A stretch of 64,000 nt of DNA from an uncultured Eudoraea sp. (GTDB lineage Bacteria; Bacteroidota; Bacteroidia; Flavobacteriales; Flavobacteriaceae). Each line of letters starts with the position of its first letter. Within the stretch, counting starts at the first letter, position 1. Shown here piece by piece: positions 17,561 through 25,514 of the stretch. The stretch covers positions 1-64,000 of the forward strand of contig CAMYJF010000015.1 in the NCBI GenBank assembly GCA_947258555.1, given 5' to 3'. The position numbers were made by a program, and so were the translations under genes. The notes beneath the pieces are model-generated. The model saw only the letters and a program-made list of their open reading frames with translations, did not search any database and had not been told where the DNA came from.

Positions 17561-18316
17561 TTATATACGCATTGGGATTCCTTCTTCCCTCAAATATTTT
17601 TTCAGATCCCGGATCTGCATTTCTTTAAAGTGGAATACACTTGCCGCCAAAGCAGCATCGGCTTTTCCCTGATGAAAAGCATCTCTAAAATGAGGCATTG
17701 TACCGGCACCCCCTGAGGCAATTATGGGAATATTCACGCGCTCACTTAATTCGGACAGGGTTTCATTTGCAAAGCCGGCTTTGGTGCCATCATGGTCCAT
17801 TGAAGTGAACAGGATCTCGCCAGCGCCTCTATCGGCAACTTCTTCCGCCCAGGCAAAAAAATCGATGTCGGTTGCCACTTTACCCCCAACCAAATGCACT
17901 TTCCAGCCATCCTCACCTTTTTTGGCATCAATAGCGACAACAATACACTGCGACCCAAATTTACCCACCAGTTCGGAGATCAATTCCGGTCGCCTTACGG
18001 CAGAGGAGTTTACTGATACCTTGTCGGCTCCATTTTTTAAAAGGACGTCTACATCTTCCACAGAACTGATACCCCCTCCTACTGTAAAAGGAATATCCAC
18101 TTCGGCGGCAATATGCCTGACCAGAGTTGCCAGGGTCTTGCGTTTCTGTTCCGTTGCTGATATATCCAGGAAAACCAATTCATCTGCCCCTTCCTCTGCA
18201 TAGTACCTTCCCAGTTCCACAGGATCGCCTGCATCTCTGAGACCCACAAAGTTTATACCCTTAACGGTACGGCCGTTAAGGATATCCAGGCAGGGTATGA
18301 TCCTTTTTGTGAGCAT
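17561..18316 (-). CDS. hisF: Imidazole glycerol phosphate synthase, cyclase subunit
   Basis: HisF converts PRFAR plus ammonia from HisH into imidazole glycerol phosphate and AICAR. The 251-aa barrel begins with [16 protein letters not shown] (catalytic Asp11), and a second catalytic Asp lies in [11 protein letters not shown] (about 130). Phosphate-binding loops TVGGGI and ASGGAG are present. Its partner hisH is upstream in the same operon, but separated from hisF by hisA and the DinB-like gene. It starts 4 bases after the DinB-like gene. Confidence 0.97.
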   Translation of the reverse strand: MLTKRIIPCLDILNGRTVKGINFVGLRDAGDPVELGRYYAEEGADELVFLDISATEQKRKTLATLVRHIAAEVDIPFTVGGGISSVEDVDVLLKNGADKVSVNSSAVRRPELISELVGKFGSQCIVVAIDAKKGEDGWKVHLVGGKVATDIDFFAWAEEVADRGAGEILFTSMDHDGTKAGFANETLSELSERVNIPIIASGGAGTMPHFRDAFHQGKADAALAASVFHFKEMQIRDLKKYLREEGIPMRI

Positions 18317-18320
18317 GAGC

Positions 18321-18824
18321 TTATGGATTCAGACTGTTTAAATTGTGACCCTCATAAAAGCCAAGATCTTTTTCTTTACGATATTTTACCCAAAAAGCGA
18401 TCTGACCTGTGTGATAGGATAAGTGCTCAACTACATGCATAATAATTCCCAACCCATCCAGTTCAAAGCCTTGCACCTCACGTTTTTGCAGCAATTGATC
18501 CTCCTCGCAATTTTCGATCACGGTTATGGCTTCTTTGACAGTCGTTTTTAATTCCTCTAGCAAGGCCAATTTCGTTTGGTCCTGTGCTTGTGAGAATTCC
18601 ACATCTCTCTCCCGGGTATCGGGCATTTCACCAAGTGAGGAAATAATATATTGGCGGATATTTCCTGAAAGGTGCAGGAGTAAATTCGCCATACTGTTCA
18701 ATTGTGGATTGGGCTTTTCCCATGTCTCATTATCATCGAACTGAGCCAGGCTCTTCTCGATCATCCGCACGCTTTCCTGCATACGATATTTCGCATTTTC
18801 CTTTACACTTACAATCCAGTTCAT
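18321..18824 (-). CDS. DinB/DUF1572-like protein inside the his operon
   Basis: This 167-aa four-helix protein has the DinB-superfamily pattern of metal-ligand histidines: [12 protein letters not shown] (about 48-59) and [16 protein letters not shown] near 131-146. Members include metal-dependent thiol transferases and proteins of unknown role. It overlaps hisA by 4 bases upstream and ends 4 bases before hisF, so it is translated as part of the his mRNA. No direct role in histidine synthesis is known. It might protect or process an intermediate, or simply be a hitch-hiker. Function is not inferred further. Confidence 0.82.
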   Translation of the reverse strand: MNWIVSVKENAKYRMQESVRMIEKSLAQFDDNETWEKPNPQLNSMANLLLHLSGNIRQYIISSLGEMPDTRERDVEFSQAQDQTKLALLEELKTTVKEAITVIENCEEDQLLQKREVQGFELDGLGIIMHVVEHLSYHTGQIAFWVKYRKEKDLGFYEGHNLNSLNP

Positions 18825-19570
18825 CCTTCACTTATATATTTTGCCAACTCTTTCAAATCGATCTTATTCTCATATATGGCTTTCCCGATAATGACACCTT
18901 CACAACCGGTTTCCGCTATAGCCAATACATCCTCCATGTTTGAAATGCCCCCGCTTGCGATAAGCTTAAAGCCTTCTTCTTCTGCAGGATGAGTCCTCTT
19001 TACAGCCTTCAGAATAGAGATGTATAGATCCGTCGCCGGGCCTTCTAACATCCCATCTTTGGCAATATCGGTACAAACTGCATAGCGTATTCCCCGGGCT
19101 ACATATTTCTGAATATAAGGGATCAGCTCAGCTTCTGTTGTATCCTGCCAACCCCCTACTGCGATCTTCCCATTCCTTGCATCCGCTCCCAAAATGAGCT
19201 GATCAGGACCATAGCGTTCCAACCAACCAAGGAACGTGTTCTCATCTTTGAAGGCGATACTTCCGCCTGTTATCTGGCGGGCCCCTGATTCAAAGGCAAT
19301 ACGGATATCTTCATCACTACTCATCCCACCCCCAAAATCGATGGTAAGATCTGTTCCGCCAGCTATCCTTTCCAAGGTTTTGTGATTTGTGATCCTGCCA
19401 TTTCTCGCCCCATCAAGGTCAACCAAATGCAAATACTGAATGCCATGATCCGAAAAGCGCTTAGCCATTTCCAGCGGATCTGAAGCGTATTCTTTTTTGT
19501 CCGTGAACCGACCTTGCGTGAGTCGGACGCACTTACCATTAATAATATCAATAGCGGGGATTATTCGCAT
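18821..19570 (-). CDS. hisA: ProFAR isomerase
   Basis: HisA isomerises ProFAR to PRFAR. The 249-aa (beta-alpha)8 barrel has [16 protein letters not shown] with catalytic Asp8 and a second Asp in [16 protein letters not shown] (about 127-130). Phosphate-binding loops [12 protein letters not shown] and ASGGIS are present. It begins directly after the hisH stop and overlaps the DinB-like gene by 4 bases. Confidence 0.97.
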   Translation of the reverse strand: MRIIPAIDIINGKCVRLTQGRFTDKKEYASDPLEMAKRFSDHGIQYLHLVDLDGARNGRITNHKTLERIAGGTDLTIDFGGGMSSDEDIRIAFESGARQITGGSIAFKDENTFLGWLERYGPDQLILGADARNGKIAVGGWQDTTEAELIPYIQKYVARGIRYAVCTDIAKDGMLEGPATDLYISILKAVKRTHPAEEEGFKLIASGGISNMEDVLAIAETGCEGVIIGKAIYENKIDLKELAKYISEG

Positions 19571-20158
19571 TTAAGAACCCATTTTTAGAAAGTTAGACAA
19601 TATCAAACTACCCACTGCACTACTCTTTTCAGGATGAAACTGAACTCCATAAAAGTTATCCTGCTGCAAGGCCGCACTGTATGGCCCGGCATACTCAGAA
19701 ACAGCTATCGTGTTATCACATAGCGGTGCATAATAACTATGCACGGTATAGACATGAGATCCGTCCTTGATCCCTTGAAATAATGGCGACTTTAATTCAG
19801 TAATTGTGTTCCAACCTATTTGCGGGACTTTGACGCTGCCCGGGAATCGCAGTACTGAAGTATCAAATATCCCCAGTCCTTCGGTATTTCCTTCCTCAGT
19901 GTAGTTGCACATAAGTTGCATGCCCAGGCAGATGCCTAATACGGGTTGTTTCAACGACGAGACCAAGGTGTCAAGGCCTGTGGCTTTGAGTTTTGCCATA
20001 GCCGATGATGCTTCCCCTACTCCGGGAAATATCACCAGATCTGCCGAGCGGATCTCCTCCGGATCATCGCTGAGCACTGCCTTCACCTGCAGCCTCTCCA
20101 GAGCAAATAAGATACTCTGGATATTCCCTGCACCGTAGTTGATCAATACGATCTTCAT
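19571..20158 (-). CDS. hisH: Imidazole glycerol phosphate synthase, glutamine amidotransferase subunit
   Basis: HisH hydrolyses glutamine and channels ammonia to HisF. The class I amidotransferase triad is complete: Cys77 in LGICLGMQ, and His175 and Glu177 in VQFHPEKSS. The N-terminal INYGAGNIQSI and oxyanion region FPGVGEAS are standard, and the 195-aa length is normal. It starts 2 bases after hisB and abuts hisA. Confidence 0.97.
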   Translation of the reverse strand: MKIVLINYGAGNIQSILFALERLQVKAVLSDDPEEIRSADLVIFPGVGEASSAMAKLKATGLDTLVSSLKQPVLGICLGMQLMCNYTEEGNTEGLGIFDTSVLRFPGSVKVPQIGWNTITELKSPLFQGIKDGSHVYTVHSYYAPLCDNTIAVSEYAGPYSAALQQDNFYGVQFHPEKSSAVGSLILSNFLKMGS

Positions 20159-20160
20159 GA

Positions 20161-21300
20161 TTATAAACTGCCTTTGGTTGAGGGCAGGAATAGCTTGTCC
20201 GTGTCCTTTTTGACTGCCATTTTTATCGATTTCGCCAAGGCTTTAAATATGGCTTCGATCTTATGGTGTTCATTACTCCCTTCGGCCTTGATATTAATGT
20301 TAGCACGGGCTCCATCGGATAGGGATTTAAAGAAATGCATAAACATTTCTGTCGGCATTTGTCCGATCATTTCCCTTTGAAAATCTGCTTCCCAAACCAA
20401 CCAGCTTCGCCCTCCAAAATCGATCGCAACCTGGGCGAGGCAATCATCCATTGGAAGGGTGAACCCGTATCGCTCCATACCTATCTTACTCCCAATAGCC
20501 TCATTCAAAGCCTCTCCCAGGGCTATAGCCGTATCCTCAATGGTATGGTGTTCGTCTACTTCAAGGTCGCCCTTAACTTTTATATCGAGATCCATAAGGC
20601 CGTGTTTTGACAATTGTTCCAGCAGGTGGTCAAAAAAGGCAATGCCGGTGCTGATCGAACTTCTTCCGGAGCCATCCGGATTGATACGAATAAAAATATC
20701 GGTTTCTGCTGTTTTTCTTTTCACTTCAGCGATCCGATCTTTTGTCTTTAAAAATGTGTAGACTTCCTCCCAGCTATCTGTTGTTAAAGCGATCTTCTCC
20801 TCGATCTTCGTTGTGTCACTTTTAATTTCATCTTCACCCAATGCAGCTGCAGAATTTATAAAGATCCCCGATGCCCCTAGGTTAAGGGCTAATTCCATGT
20901 CGGTTAATCGATCTCCGATGACAAAAGAATTCTCCAGGTCATAGGACTTGCTAAAGTAATCTTGCAAAAGACCCACTCCAGGCTTGCGCGTATCTGCCCC
21001 TTCCTCGGGAAATGTGCGATCCATATGGATAGCTTCAAATGAGATCCCCTCATTGGCCAGTGAGTCAATGATAAAATTTTGAATGGGCCAAAAATCGCCC
21101 TCCGGAAAAGCATCGGTCCCCAAACCATCCTGATTGGTAACCATGACCAGCTCATAGTCCATTTCATGCGCGATCTTACCCAAGTAGGTAAAAACTCCAG
21201 GGTAAAACTGCATTTTATTGATCGTATCTATTTGTTCATCAGGCGCTTCAGAAATTAAGGTGCCATCTCTATCGATAAACAATACTTTCTTTGGTTTCAT
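20161..21300 (-). CDS. hisB: Bifunctional histidinol-phosphatase / imidazoleglycerol-phosphate dehydratase
   Basis: The protein combines two non-consecutive steps. Residues 1-165 are a HAD phosphatase with the FIDRDGTLI motif (Asp10 nucleophile, Asp12) and a Cys-free variant of the E. coli-type domain. Residues about 190-379 are the dehydratase, with [11 protein letters not shown], two manganese-binding His clusters (VDEHHTIED and [15 protein letters not shown]) and SLSDGARAN. The 379-aa length fits the fused form. It overlaps hisC by 4 bases. Confidence 0.96.
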   Translation of the reverse strand: MKPKKVLFIDRDGTLISEAPDEQIDTINKMQFYPGVFTYLGKIAHEMDYELVMVTNQDGLGTDAFPEGDFWPIQNFIIDSLANEGISFEAIHMDRTFPEEGADTRKPGVGLLQDYFSKSYDLENSFVIGDRLTDMELALNLGASGIFINSAAALGEDEIKSDTTKIEEKIALTTDSWEEVYTFLKTKDRIAEVKRKTAETDIFIRINPDGSGRSSISTGIAFFDHLLEQLSKHGLMDLDIKVKGDLEVDEHHTIEDTAIALGEALNEAIGSKIGMERYGFTLPMDDCLAQVAIDFGGRSWLVWEADFQREMIGQMPTEMFMHFFKSLSDGARANINIKAEGSNEHHKIEAIFKALAKSIKMAVKKDTDKLFLPSTKGSL

Positions 21301-22346
21301 CTGATCTCCTTTAAAATCTTTCTTATTAATTGATTTTCCTCAGGGGTGCCAATGGTAATTCTCAGTGTATTGGCACAATGCTTTTGTGTGGAACGATTGC
21401 GGACAACGATCCCATGTTCTATGAGTTGATGGTATCTTTTATCCCCATCATCTACCCGGATCAAAATAAAATTTGCATCTGACGGATAGGTTTCTTCTAC
21501 CCACGATATGGCATTCAATACGGGATATAATTTTTCCCTTTCAGAGATAATTTCCTTTACTTCTGCAGCAATTTTATCTTGCTTCTCTAAACGTTCTTTG
21601 GCCCATTGCTGTGTCAATACATTCACATTATAAGGCAACTTGATCTTATGCAGCAGCTCTATGATCTGAGGATCTGCGTAGGCAATGCCCAGCCGTATAC
21701 CTGCCTGTCCGTATGCTTTGGATAAGGTCTGGGTAACAATCAAGTTGGGATACTTTGGTAATTGGAACAGCCAACTATCATTTGCTGAAAAATCAATATA
21801 GGCTTCATCGATCACAACAAGTCCTTCAAAGGAATTCAAAATGGCTCGAATAGAATCCGGGCTGAAACTGTTCCCTGTTGGGTTGTTCGGGGAACAGAAC
21901 ATGATCATTTTACAGGTAGAGGGTATGCTTTCCAGAACCGCCTCCACGTCGATCTCGAAATCGGGCCGAAGTGGCACTTCTATATTTTCAACCTGATTGA
22001 GCCCTGCCAAAACCTTGTACATTCCAAAAGTAGGTGGCATAGTGAGAATGGCATCTTTTCCCGGTTCACAAAAAGCGCGAAAAAGCAGGTCCAGTATTTC
22101 ATCACTGCCATTTCCAAGGAAAATTTTTTCCGGCTGTATTCCCCGTAGATCGGAAATTCTGGCCTTAAGACTCGATTGATTGGGGTCCGGGTAGCGATTA
22201 ACAGCTGTTTCAAACGGATTCTCATTGGCATCTAAAAACACCATATCTCCTCCCTTGGACATAAATTCATCCCGAGCAGACGCATAGGGTTTTAATCCTA
22301 ATACTGAGAGCCTGGCCCATTTTTGTATGTTAAACCCGGGCTTCAT
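21297..22346 (-). CDS. hisC: Histidinol-phosphate aminotransferase
   Basis: This PLP enzyme converts imidazole acetol phosphate to histidinol phosphate. It is a fold type I aminotransferase of 349 aa, with [22 protein letters not shown] (151-160), the VIDEAYIDF Asp/Tyr pair and the Schiff-base Lys210 in [16 protein letters not shown]. It overlaps hisD and hisB by 4 bases each, so translation is coupled. Confidence 0.96.
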   Translation of the reverse strand: MKPGFNIQKWARLSVLGLKPYASARDEFMSKGGDMVFLDANENPFETAVNRYPDPNQSSLKARISDLRGIQPEKIFLGNGSDEILDLLFRAFCEPGKDAILTMPPTFGMYKVLAGLNQVENIEVPLRPDFEIDVEAVLESIPSTCKMIMFCSPNNPTGNSFSPDSIRAILNSFEGLVVIDEAYIDFSANDSWLFQLPKYPNLIVTQTLSKAYGQAGIRLGIAYADPQIIELLHKIKLPYNVNVLTQQWAKERLEKQDKIAAEVKEIISEREKLYPVLNAISWVEETYPSDANFILIRVDDGDKRYHQLIEHGIVVRNRSTQKHCANTLRITIGTPEENQLIRKILKEIR

Positions 22347-23638
22347 TCTTCGTTCTTTTTCAATGCATTAAGTCGGACACGTACTGCATTCTTATGCCCT
22401 TCCAGCTTTTCAGCTGCCGCCATCGTCTCAATAGCACGACCAATCTTTCCCAATCCTTCGGGCGCTATCTCCTGGAAGGTTATACTTTTTAAGAAGGACT
22501 GAAGTGTAACTCCGCTAAACTGTTTTGCATAGCCATTGGTTGGCAGGGTGTGATTGGTGCCAGAGGCATAATCCCCGGCACTTTCAGGTGTAAAAGGCCC
22601 CAGGAAAACAGACCCTGCATTACGAACCCGATCTTCATAAAATGTATCCTCATTTGTATTGATAATAAGATGTTCGGGGGCGTATTCATTCATAAACTCG
22701 GCAATATCTTCCCGGTCCTGGAAGCAAACAGCGCGACTATGTTGCAGGGCTTGAGATGCTAGTTCTTTCCTGGGCAGGTTTTCCAATTGATCCGATAGCT
22801 TTGCTTTTACCGACTCTATCAATTTTTGAGATGGCGTAAGCAAGATCACCTGGCTATCCGGCCCGTGTTCGGCCTGACTCAAAAGATCGGCGGCTATGAA
22901 TTCAGGATCTGCCGAATCATCGGCTATAACCATTAGCTCACTAGGGCCTGCCGGCATATCGATAGCAACGCCCAATTGTGTGGCATAGCTCTTAGCAGCT
23001 GTAACATATTGATTCCCCGGACCAAAAATCTTATATACGGCAGGTATTGTTTTGGTGCCATTGGTCATAGCGGCGATGGCCTGGATCCCTCCTACTTTAT
23101 AAATTGAGTGTACACCACATATGTTCGCAGTATACAGCACTACCGGGTCGATTGTACCATCCTTGCGAGGCGGAGTACACATAAGCACTTCCGGACACCC
23201 TGCTATTGCAGCAGGAATAGCTAGCATTAATAAGGTTGAAAACAAAGGAGCTGAGCCACCTGGAATGTACAACCCAATTTTCTCAATGGGCTGAAAGGTC
23301 TGCCAGCATCTGACGCCAGGCATGGTTTCAACTTTTGCACCTACTACTTTTTGAGCTGTGTGAAAGGCATATATATTGTCTTTTGCCAGGGAGATGGCGC
23401 TTTTTAATTCTTCCGACACCTGCTGTTCTGCCATTCTTAATTCATCGGCAGTAACGATAAGATCGCTTAGGTCCACACCATCAAACTGGCGGGTATAACG
23501 GTACAAGGCTTCATCTCCATTTTGTGCAATGGCATCATAAACTTCGCGCACCAAGGGCTCCAATTCTCTCATCGGTTTAGTACCTCTTTCGCAGAGGGAT
23601 CCCCAAGTATCTTTTGATGGCTCTAGTATCGTTTTCAT
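22343..23638 (-). CDS. hisD: Histidinol dehydrogenase
   Basis: HisD performs the final two oxidations from L-histidinol to histidine with NAD+ and zinc. The 431-aa protein has GLYIPGGSAPLFSTLLMLAIPA, the FGPGNQYV loop, IDMPAGPSE, the QAEHGPDSQ zinc-site motif and the catalytic Glu-His in NEYAPEHLII. It overlaps hisG by 4 bases upstream and hisC by 4 downstream. Confidence 0.97.
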   Translation of the reverse strand: MKTILEPSKDTWGSLCERGTKPMRELEPLVREVYDAIAQNGDEALYRYTRQFDGVDLSDLIVTADELRMAEQQVSEELKSAISLAKDNIYAFHTAQKVVGAKVETMPGVRCWQTFQPIEKIGLYIPGGSAPLFSTLLMLAIPAAIAGCPEVLMCTPPRKDGTIDPVVLYTANICGVHSIYKVGGIQAIAAMTNGTKTIPAVYKIFGPGNQYVTAAKSYATQLGVAIDMPAGPSELMVIADDSADPEFIAADLLSQAEHGPDSQVILLTPSQKLIESVKAKLSDQLENLPRKELASQALQHSRAVCFQDREDIAEFMNEYAPEHLIINTNEDTFYEDRVRNAGSVFLGPFTPESAGDYASGTNHTLPTNGYAKQFSGVTLQSFLKSITFQEIAPEGLGKIGRAIETMAAAEKLEGHKNAVRVRLNALKKNEE

Positions 23639-24492
23639 AGGACCATTTTTTCTATCGGGCAGACAAGGATGCCCTCAGCTCCAGCCGTTCTGAGTTCGTC
23701 TATGACTTCCCAAAAACTTTCCTTTTTAATGACCGTATGCACGGAACTCCAACCTTGTTCTGCCAGGGGCAATACGGTCGGACTGCGCATACCAGGAAGG
23801 AGTTTAGTGATTATATCTAGTTTCTCATTTGGCACATTCATCAGCACATATTTGAATTGTCGTGCCTGCAGGACCGAATTGATCCGGAAAAGAAATTGGT
23901 CTTGTGTGGAACTGTTCTGTGAGCTGCCATTCGAGGCACTGGCTATAACGGCCTCGCTCTTAAGGATAACATCAACTTCTTTTAGATTGTTCTTAAAAAG
24001 CGTACTACCACTTGAGACAATGTCACATATGGCGTCGGCCAGACCTATGTTTGGGGCTATCTCCACAGAACCATTAATGGTGTGCAACTCTGCCTGTATG
24101 CCTTTCTCTTTAAGGAAATTGGACACCGTGACCGGGTACGAGGTAGCGATGCGTTTGCCTTGCAGATCTTCAATCGAATTATAGCTAAAAGATTTGGGCA
24201 CGGCCAGGGAAACCCGGCATTTTGAGAATCCTAGTTTTACTAAACTCCTTATCCCCTCTCCATTCTCTTCTAATAGGTTTTCACCGACTATAGCCAGGTC
24301 TACAACACCATCTCGTAAATATTGTGGAATATCACTGTTTCTCAGGAAGAAGACTTCCAAAGGAAAATTTCGCGCACTGGCCTTTAACTGGTCTATCCCA
24401 TTATCTATGGATATTCCAGAATCTTTGAGCAGGCGAAGCGATTCTTCATTGAGTCGCCCTGATTTCTGTACGGCAATTTTTAGTGTTTTCAT
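23635..24492 (-). CDS. hisG: ATP phosphoribosyltransferase, long form
   Basis: HisG catalyses the first, feedback-controlled step of the pathway. The 285-aa length indicates the long form, with a C-terminal ACT-like regulatory domain (about 215-285, MNVPNEKLDIITKLLPGM and VHTVIKKESF). The catalytic part includes KIAVQKSGRLNEESL and the PRPP-binding DIVSSGSTLFKNN. It is the first structural gene after the leader peptide and attenuator, so its expression is expected to depend on histidyl-tRNA supply. Confidence 0.96.
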   Translation of the reverse strand: MKTLKIAVQKSGRLNEESLRLLKDSGISIDNGIDQLKASARNFPLEVFFLRNSDIPQYLRDGVVDLAIVGENLLEENGEGIRSLVKLGFSKCRVSLAVPKSFSYNSIEDLQGKRIATSYPVTVSNFLKEKGIQAELHTINGSVEIAPNIGLADAICDIVSSGSTLFKNNLKEVDVILKSEAVIASASNGSSQNSSTQDQFLFRINSVLQARQFKYVLMNVPNEKLDIITKLLPGMRSPTVLPLAEQGWSSVHTVIKKESFWEVIDELRTAGAEGILVCPIEKMVL

Positions 24493-24523
24493 TTTTCAAT
24501 TGATTATAGACGATCAGGCGGAT

Positions 24524-24562
24524 AAAAAAAACAAACCCGTCTGATCGCTCAAACGGGTTTGT
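24524..24562 (-). terminator. His operon attenuator terminator
   Basis: A perfect 10-bp stem (ACAAACCCGT at 24531-24540 pairing with 24553-24562) has a 12-base loop. On the minus strand it is followed by a run of T (24524-24531). It lies between the leader-peptide stop and the hisG start and would stop transcription before hisG when formed. Confidence 0.88.
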
Positions 24563-24603
24563 CTATGTAGCTACACACAATACATTCCTACCTCGCTTGA
24601 GCG
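24546..24603 (-). promoter_or_regulatory. Candidate antiterminator pairing in the his leader
   Basis: In the leader RNA, CGCUCAAGCG (24603-24594, inside leader codons 13-17) can pair with CGUUUGAGCG (24555-24546) over 10 bp with one G-U. The second strand covers the last bases of the terminator 5' arm and half of its loop, so this pairing should compete with the terminator. A ribosome stopped at the leader stop codon would cover the first strand; one stalled at the early His codons would leave it free. Confidence 0.65.
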
Positions 24604-24641
24604 CCAGGGTCAAAATGAAGATGTGTGTGCTTCTTGTTCAT
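24588..24641 (-). CDS. His operon leader peptide
   Basis: A 17-codon reading frame encodes MNKKHTHLHFDPGAQAR, with His at positions 5, 7 and 9, ending in TAG 25 bases before the attenuator stem. Three His in five residues, directly upstream of a terminator and hisG, is the hallmark of a ribosome-mediated attenuation leader. The ATG lies 45 bases beyond the stop of the prohibitin-like gene. The start is supported by a -7-like box just upstream. Translation is inferred from layout alone. Confidence 0.85.
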   Translation of the reverse strand: MNKKHTHLHFDPGAQAR

Positions 24642-24648
24642 CAGGCTA

Positions 24649-24677
24649 TAAAAATAGAATTTATTTTAGTATTGCAA
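24649..24677 (-). promoter_or_regulatory. Candidate his operon promoter
   Basis: TTG (24675-24677, minus strand) is followed after 18 bases by TATTTTTA (24649-24656), one mismatch from TAnnTTTG. Transcription would begin close to the leader ATG at 24641, giving a nearly leaderless leader peptide. Confidence 0.38.
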
Positions 24678-24686
24678 AAATTGTGT

Positions 24687-25502
24687 TTAATTATTTCCCA
24701 ATATCAAAGGCAGACCTGCGTCACCAGATCCAACAATGACTACCTTGGCATTCGGTGATTGTGCGAGCATTAAGGTTGCCTCGATCCCTTTGTCCTGTAA
24801 GATCTTATCCGTCAGGGATGCGCTTAAGATACGATTGGCATCGGCTTTTCCCTGAGCTTCAATGACTTGTTTTTGTGCCTCCTTATCAGCCTTTTCAAGT
24901 CGGAATTCGTATTCCAGAGACTCCTGTTCCTGTCTTAGCTTGCGTTCGATCGCATCCTTGATGGTAGGTGGCAGGGTTACGTCACGTACCAGGATGTCGT
25001 CCAGAACGATATATTGATTGCTGACGATCTTTTTAGTTTCCTCAAATATTTCGGCCTGAATGGCGTCACGTTTAGAAGAATACAATTGTTCCGGTGTATA
25101 TCTACCTACGACGCTTCTGGCTGCTGATCGAATGGTCGGCAATAGAATACGCTGCACATAGTTTTCTCCGATCCGCTGGTGCAAAAATCCCAGTTGATCG
25201 TATTCAGGCATATACCAGGCCGAGGCATCTAATTGAATATCCAGGCCGTTAGAAGAAAGGACTTTCATTTTTTCAAAGATCTCCATCCTACGTACTTCAT
25301 AAACAAATACTTTGTTCCAGGGAGCGACGATATGAAAACCTTCACTCAGTGGGGGCTTATCTGTTACAACACCATCCCCAAACGTTTTATACAATACTCC
25401 GGCCTCTCCGGAGCCAATTACCACAGCCGATTTGGATATGATGATCACTAATAATAATATAATAAATACAGCCGGTAAGGCTATTTTTGGAAGTTTATCC
25501 AT
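24687..25502 (-). CDS. Prohibitin / SPFH domain membrane protein
   Basis: This 271-aa protein has one N-terminal membrane helix (about 7-30), an SPFH/Band 7 domain (about 30-190) and a C-terminal coiled coil rich in Glu, Lys and Gln (185-235), followed by a short hydrophobic tail. The LYSSKRDAIQAEIFEETKK and DILVRDVTLPPTIKDAIERKL stretches are typical of prohibitin-like proteins. They form large ring assemblies in membranes and often modulate proteases such as FtsH. It follows the VWA gene by 12 bases and is probably co-transcribed with it. Confidence 0.87.
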   Translation of the reverse strand: MDKLPKIALPAVFIILLLVIIISKSAVVIGSGEAGVLYKTFGDGVVTDKPPLSEGFHIVAPWNKVFVYEVRRMEIFEKMKVLSSNGLDIQLDASAWYMPEYDQLGFLHQRIGENYVQRILLPTIRSAARSVVGRYTPEQLYSSKRDAIQAEIFEETKKIVSNQYIVLDDILVRDVTLPPTIKDAIERKLRQEQESLEYEFRLEKADKEAQKQVIEAQGKADANRILSASLTDKILQDKGIEATLMLAQSPNAKVVIVGSGDAGLPLILGNN

Positions 25503-25514
25503 GAGTTAAAAATT

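Noticed and set aside
17724-18203. Long open frame on the plus strand opposite hisF (159 codons)
   Set aside because: It is a mirror of hisF codon usage. Its translation is Ser/Thr-rich with no domain, and hisF is certain on the other strand. Similar antisense frames inside the E1, hisB, hisG, parC and other genes were dropped for the same reason.
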